This document shows positions 59,976-64,000 of a DNA stretch of 64,000 nucleotides, piece after piece (within the stretch, counting starts at the first letter, position 1; each line of letters begins with the position of its first letter). This stretch comes from Planctomycetaceae bacterium. Its GTDB lineage: Bacteria > Planctomycetota > Phycisphaerae > Phycisphaerales > SM1A02. Below the pieces are notes generated by a model, which made no database searches, had not been told where the DNA came from, and saw only the letters and a program-made list of their open reading frames with translations. The stretch spans positions 1 to 64,000 of the forward strand of contig NYSY01000100.1 of assembly GCA_002683215.1 (NCBI GenBank), written 5' to 3'. A program made the translations under genes and the position numbers.

Positions 59976-61396
59976 GGACGTCCCCGCCGAATCGCCGCAT
60001 CCGTCCGCGGAATACCGGGATGGTCGGGCAGAGCACGACGACACTGGTCGAGAATCGCGTTCGCTTCGTCGAGGCGACCGAACATCGCGAACGCCCGCGC
60101 CCGGACCAGCGCGGCATCGACGGAACGACCGAAGTCCCGGTCCATCGCATCGACGACCTCGACGCCGGCCATCGGATCCCCGGACCGGATGAGGGCGTCG
60201 GCCAGCTGGACGTGATGCCGCGCGATGAACGGCGCCAGTTCGACGCACCGACGATACGCCGTGGCGGCGTCGAGCCAGCGGCCCCTCGTGGCGGACGCCT
60301 CCCCCAGCAGTTCGTATCCCTCGGTCGCGCCTGGGGCGAGTTCGATCCCGGCGTTCGCCGCCGCGACGGCACGATCGACGCCCCCGGGATCCGCCGGGGT
60401 CACCTCTCGGGCGATCGCGAGCGCCGACTGGGCCTCCCGGAAACGCGGCAGGGCCCATGCGGGTTCATCCGCGACCAGACCGGGGACCGCCTCGAGGACT
60501 CCGGCGTGATCGCCTCGATTCGCGAGCACCACGAGCGCCGCGTAGCGAATCTCGCGACGCGGCCCGTACATCGCCGTCAACGAGTCGATCAGGACCATCG
60601 CCTCGTCGTGCCGATCCTGATTGGACCGCGTCTGAACATCGATGAGCCTGGCCGCGAGGTCCGATCGTCGGTTCGACAGTTCGTTGAGCCACGGATCGCC
60701 GAAGGTCGATCGTGCGTCCCCCGCGAGCCGGAGGTGTCTCGCCGACTCCTCGGTTCGCCCCAGGATCTGCTTCGCCCGCCCGAGCGTGTAGTGGGATCCG
60801 CGATCCTTCGGTCGACTCCGAACGAGTGGTTCGAGGAGCGCCACGCAATCCTCGGGTCGTCCCTGATCGAGCCGGATCGATGCCAGCATCCGAATCCCGT
60901 TGAGGTCCACGTCGGGGGGAACGATCGAAGCCTCCGCGAGGCGGGCCGCCGCTTCGAGCTCGCCCGCTTCGACGAGCCAGCCGGCGGCCCGCCACTTCGG
61001 GTGGGTGCTGGCCGGATCGAGTTCGATCACCCGCTCGATGTCGGCCCGAGCCGCGTCCAACGCCCCCTGATCATGATTCGCCCAGGCCCGGAGGTATCGC
61101 GGCCGCACGAGATCGGGCGCCAATCCCAGGCTTTCGTCGTAGCACCGGATCGCGAGGGCGGGCCGGTCATGTGCGAGGTACAGATCTCCCAGTCGCGCCC
61201 ACGCAGCCGGATCCGAGGTCGCCGCGCCGAGTCGCCCGAGTTCCGCGAGAATCTCGGTCCGGACGCCGACGTCGTAGCCGTCGAGATCGCTCGGCGTGGG
61301 AAGCGCCTGGCCCGCCCGGGCCGATTCCGGCCTGCCGGCGTCGCCGCACCCCGCGCACACCATCGCGATCGCGACGCCGAGCAGGATCGATCTCAT
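59972..61396 (-). CDS. TPR-repeat lipoprotein
   Basis: GVAIAMVCAGC lipobox; multiple TPR units; ATGA-type overlap with the CRTAC1 gene. Confidence 0.85.
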   Translation of the reverse strand: MRSILLGVAIAMVCAGCGDAGRPESARAGQALPTPSDLDGYDVGVRTEILAELGRLGAATSDPAAWARLGDLYLAHDRPALAIRCYDESLGLAPDLVRPRYLRAWANHDQGALDAARADIERVIELDPASTHPKWRAAGWLVEAGELEAAARLAEASIVPPDVDLNGIRMLASIRLDQGRPEDCVALLEPLVRSRPKDRGSHYTLGRAKQILGRTEESARHLRLAGDARSTFGDPWLNELSNRRSDLAARLIDVQTRSNQDRHDEAMVLIDSLTAMYGPRREIRYAALVVLANRGDHAGVLEAVPGLVADEPAWALPRFREAQSALAIAREVTPADPGGVDRAVAAANAGIELAPGATEGYELLGEASATRGRWLDAATAYRRCVELAPFIARHHVQLADALIRSGDPMAGVEVVDAMDRDFGRSVDAALVRARAFAMFGRLDEANAILDQCRRALPDHPGIPRTDAAIRRGRP

Positions 61397-61562
61397 CGGG
61401 GCCGGTCGCGATCGCGACGGGGTTCGAACGATCTTCGGTGACACGTTTCGCATCGGCGGGACTGATCTCCAGCGGGGCTCGAGTCGAATCGAGAACGCTC
61501 GCGTATCGTACGACCTGCAGCGTCGAACTTCGATCCCCAGAGGACGCTCAGGAGCCCAGTCA

Positions 61563-62174
61563 ATGTCGAATCGACGAAGAATCATCCTGTTCGGCATCAC
61601 GGTGGCGGTCGGGGCCGCGATCGCATCGCTCACCAGTTGCTCGACCTCCGTTCCGAACCGGGATCCGACCGGCTCGATGTTTCCAATCGTCCGAGGCGAG
61701 TCGCTCCAGCGGCAGGCCGTCGAGCTTCCCACCGCGGTGTCGGGTTCCCCCGCCATCCTGATGGTCGGCTATCTGCAACAGACCCAGTTCGATCTCGACC
61801 GGTGGACCCTCGGGTTCGGCCAGGCCGAGGCGAAGATCCGGGTGGTCGAAGTCCCCGCGATCGTGGGCTGGTTCCCGTCGACCTTCCTCCGCGGGACCAT
61901 CGACGACGGGATGCGGGCCGGCATTCCTTCCGAGGACTGGGGCGCCGTGGTCACGCTCTACGGCGAAGACGCCGAGCGGATCCAGGCCCTCACCGGCAAT
62001 GAAAACGGTGCCAACGGGAGGATCCTGCTCCTCGACGGCCACGGCGAGATCCGCTGGTTCTGGGATCAGGGCTACTCGTCGAAACGGCTCCTCGAACTGC
62101 TCGACGTCGCCCGCGGACTCGATGCGTCGACGTCCCCCCCGGAATCACCGGCCGTCCCCGACGACGCGGATTGA
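61563..62174 (+). CDS. Hypothetical lipoprotein, ATP10/thioredoxin-like
   Basis: ILFGITVAVGAAIASLTSC; ILLLDGHGEIRWFWDQGYSSKRLLELLDVARGL. Confidence 0.6.
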   Translation: MSNRRRIILFGITVAVGAAIASLTSCSTSVPNRDPTGSMFPIVRGESLQRQAVELPTAVSGSPAILMVGYLQQTQFDLDRWTLGFGQAEAKIRVVEVPAIVGWFPSTFLRGTIDDGMRAGIPSEDWGAVVTLYGEDAERIQALTGNENGANGRILLLDGHGEIRWFWDQGYSSKRLLELLDVARGLDASTSPPESPAVPDDAD

Positions 62175-62220
62175 GGGATCGGACCAGTCGCCACCCTCGT
62201 TCGCGTATGATCTCCGCTTC

Positions 62221-62700
62221 ATGAGCAACCACGAACCATTCAACGGCATCGAGATCCTCAAGGCATCCCCTCGGCGGGTCCACGAGTTTCTCGTGAACCT
62301 CGAGGAGCTCGTCAAGATCGTCCCGGGACTCGTCAAGAGCGAACGGACGAGCGACGACACCGTGAAGACCACGGTCCGGCCCGGATTCAGTTTCATCCGG
62401 ACCAACCTCAAGCAGGATTTCACGCTGGTCGAGCACGTCCCGCACGAACGCGTGATCATCGACGTGCACGCCAAGGGGATCGGCACCGCGTTCAGCGTGA
62501 AGTCGACCATGGACCTCTCCCCCCACGAGGACGGCGAGAGCACGAAGCTCCAATGGGAGGCGGAGATCATGAAGATGACCGGCCTCGTCGCGGCCCTCGG
62601 AACCACGATCATCCGCTCCGCCGCGGACCAGGTGATCAAGCAGGGATTCGAAGCCATGCGGATCGCGATCGACGAACAGGAAGACAAGACGTCGGCGTGA
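62221..62700 (+). CDS. SRPBCC/CoxG-like protein
   Basis: ILKASPRRVHEFLVNLEELVKIVPGLVKSERTSDDTVKTTVRPG... Confidence 0.6.
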   Translation: MSNHEPFNGIEILKASPRRVHEFLVNLEELVKIVPGLVKSERTSDDTVKTTVRPGFSFIRTNLKQDFTLVEHVPHERVIIDVHAKGIGTAFSVKSTMDLSPHEDGESTKLQWEAEIMKMTGLVAALGTTIIRSAADQVIKQGFEAMRIAIDEQEDKTSA

Positions 62701-62747
62701 CCGCCACCTCCCGATGCGCCCGACGCGCCCCCGAATGAAGCATGAAA

Positions 62748-62781
62748 ACGACCCCGCCGGAAGGCGGGGTCGTTCGTTTTT
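62748..62781. terminator. Hairpin terminator between convergent genes
   Basis: ACGACCCCGCC-GGAA-GGCGGGGTCGT then TCGTTTTT. Confidence 0.9.
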
Positions 62782-62808
62782 CACAGGGGTCGATCGCACA
62801 CGTTCCAA

Positions 62809-64000
62809 TCAGCCGAAGGCCGCGAACTCCTTGCCGAGCAGCGAGCTTGCGATCTTGAGCTGCATGATCTCGTCCGTACCTTCGTAGATGCGGCAGACGC
62901 GGACGTCCTGAAGATGCCGGAACGGACGATACAGTTCGCTCCAGCCTCGGCCACCGAAGATCTGAACCGCCCGGTCGACGGCTTCCCAGGCGGCGTTGCT
63001 CGCCCAGTACTTGGCTTCCGCGATCGCGAAATCCGCCCGGGCGAGTTCCTCCTTGTCACCCGGCGCCGCATCGGACTTGTCCTTCGCGAGCGCCGCCCGC
63101 TCGACGAGCGCGTCCGAGGTGGATCGCATCATCTCGATGCGGGCGATGTGCTGCTGGACGAGCTGATGCTTGCCGATCGGCTTGCCGTGCTGTTCACGCT
63201 CCTGGGCGTAGCGGAGGGATTCCTCCAGACAATCCTCGATCGTGCCGAGACAACCCGAGGCGACCGAGAGTCGACCCGAAACCAGGGTGTGCATCGCGAT
63301 TCGGAAGCCGTTGCCCTCTTCGCCGAGCATGTTGTCACCGCTGATCGGGTGATCGGTCATCTCGAACATCGCGGTGTCCGAGGTGTACATGCCGGGCTTC
63401 GCATGAAGCGCCTCCGCCTCGAAGGTGTCGCCGGCGGTGTCGACGATGAAGGCGCTCATCCGACGATCGGGCTGGCCTTCGGATCCTTCGGGGAACGCGA
63501 AGACGATGACCGCGTCGGCGACCGAGCCGTTCGAGATCAGGTACTTCACCCCGTTCAGGATGAACTTGTCGCCTTCGCGCCGCCAGGTGCAGGTGCCCTC
63601 AAGGGGATTCGAACCGGCATCCGGCTCGGTGAGTCCGAATGCGAGCGTGCAGTCTCCCCGGCAGGATGCGGGCAGATAGCGGTCCTTCTGCTCCTCGGTT
63701 CCGTACTTCAGGATCGGGTACTGCCCGATCGAAGTGTGGCCGGAGAAGAAGGTCCGGACACCGGTGCCTTCCCGGTTGATTCGAACGAGGGCCCGGGCGT
63801 AGGTGAGACTGTCGACCGCGCGGCCGCCGTACTTCTTGGGCATCGACATGCCGAGCATGTTGTACTTCTTCGCGAGCTCCCCGATCGCCGGATTCGGCTC
63901 GTGCTCGAGGTAGGCGATCTCCTCGATCGGACGGATCTCCTGGCAGTACGCCTCGACGTCAGCGACGAGTTGCGCGCACTCTTCGGGGGTCGCGGAGGAC
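62809..64000 (-). CDS. Acyl-CoA dehydrogenase (N-terminus beyond window end)
   Basis: ALVRINREGTGVRTFFSGHTSIGQYPILKYGTEEQKDRYLP...AFGLTEPDAGSNP...; frame stays open through 64000 (…EHEPNPAIGELAKKYNMLGMSMPKKYGG). Confidence 0.95.
   Translation of the reverse strand, partial: SSATPEECAQLVADVEAYCQEIRPIEEIAYLEHEPNPAIGELAKKYNMLGMSMPKKYGGRAVDSLTYARALVRINREGTGVRTFFSGHTSIGQYPILKYGTEEQKDRYLPASCRGDCTLAFGLTEPDAGSNPLEGTCTWRREGDKFILNGVKYLISNGSVADAVIVFAFPEGSEGQPDRRMSAFIVDTAGDTFEAEALHAKPGMYTSDTAMFEMTDHPISGDNMLGEEGNGFRIAMHTLVSGRLSVASGCLGTIEDCLEESLRYAQEREQHGKPIGKHQLVQQHIARIEMMRSTSDALVERAALAKDKSDAAPGDKEELARADFAIAEAKYWASNAAWEAVDRAVQIFGGRGWSELYRPFRHLQDVRVCRIYEGTDEIMQLKIASSLLGKEFAAFG

Noticed and set aside
57792-60215. 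807-aa plus-strand ORF
   Set aside because: Antisense to hslV and CRTAC1 genes; low-complexity shadow ORF

Overview
High-GC bacterial chromosome segment, densely coding. About 60 protein genes are supportable; no rRNA, tRNA, CRISPR array or transposase was recognised. A PVC-type small basic protein, CRTAC1/TPR pairs, a BatA/DUF58/MoxR/VWA operon and many 4-bp ATGA overlaps suggest a Planctomycetota (Phycisphaerae-like) genome; this is inference, not a database result. Most of the window is housekeeping: thiS-thiG, phosphomannomutase, rpsB-tsf, PBP4-type carboxypeptidase, recQ, scpA, kpsF/kdsD, folK, cinA, pyk, pyrF, acpS, moaB, moaE, nth, recX, cdsA, pyrD, cutC, hslV and an acyl-CoA dehydrogenase. 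Points worth a second look: (1) an XRE-HTH + helical-repeat (TPR-like) regulator followed 15 bp later by a small signal-peptide-bearing ORF, then a perfect 16-bp-stem palindrome and an excisionase-like HTH gene (40.4-42.9 kb), architecturally reminiscent of RRNPP peptide-sensing cassettes; (2) a 7-gene co-directional operon (43.8-56.3 kb) joining BatA/DUF58/MoxR/VWA genes to an Fe3+-type ABC binding protein and a permease fused in frame to an NHL beta-propeller, with no ATPase; (3) a TPR-YggX (Fe2+-trafficking) fusion; (4) a possible membrane-tethered sigma-region-4-like protein paired with a single-TM protein. All calls come from reading the sequence and supplied translations only; no searches were run.
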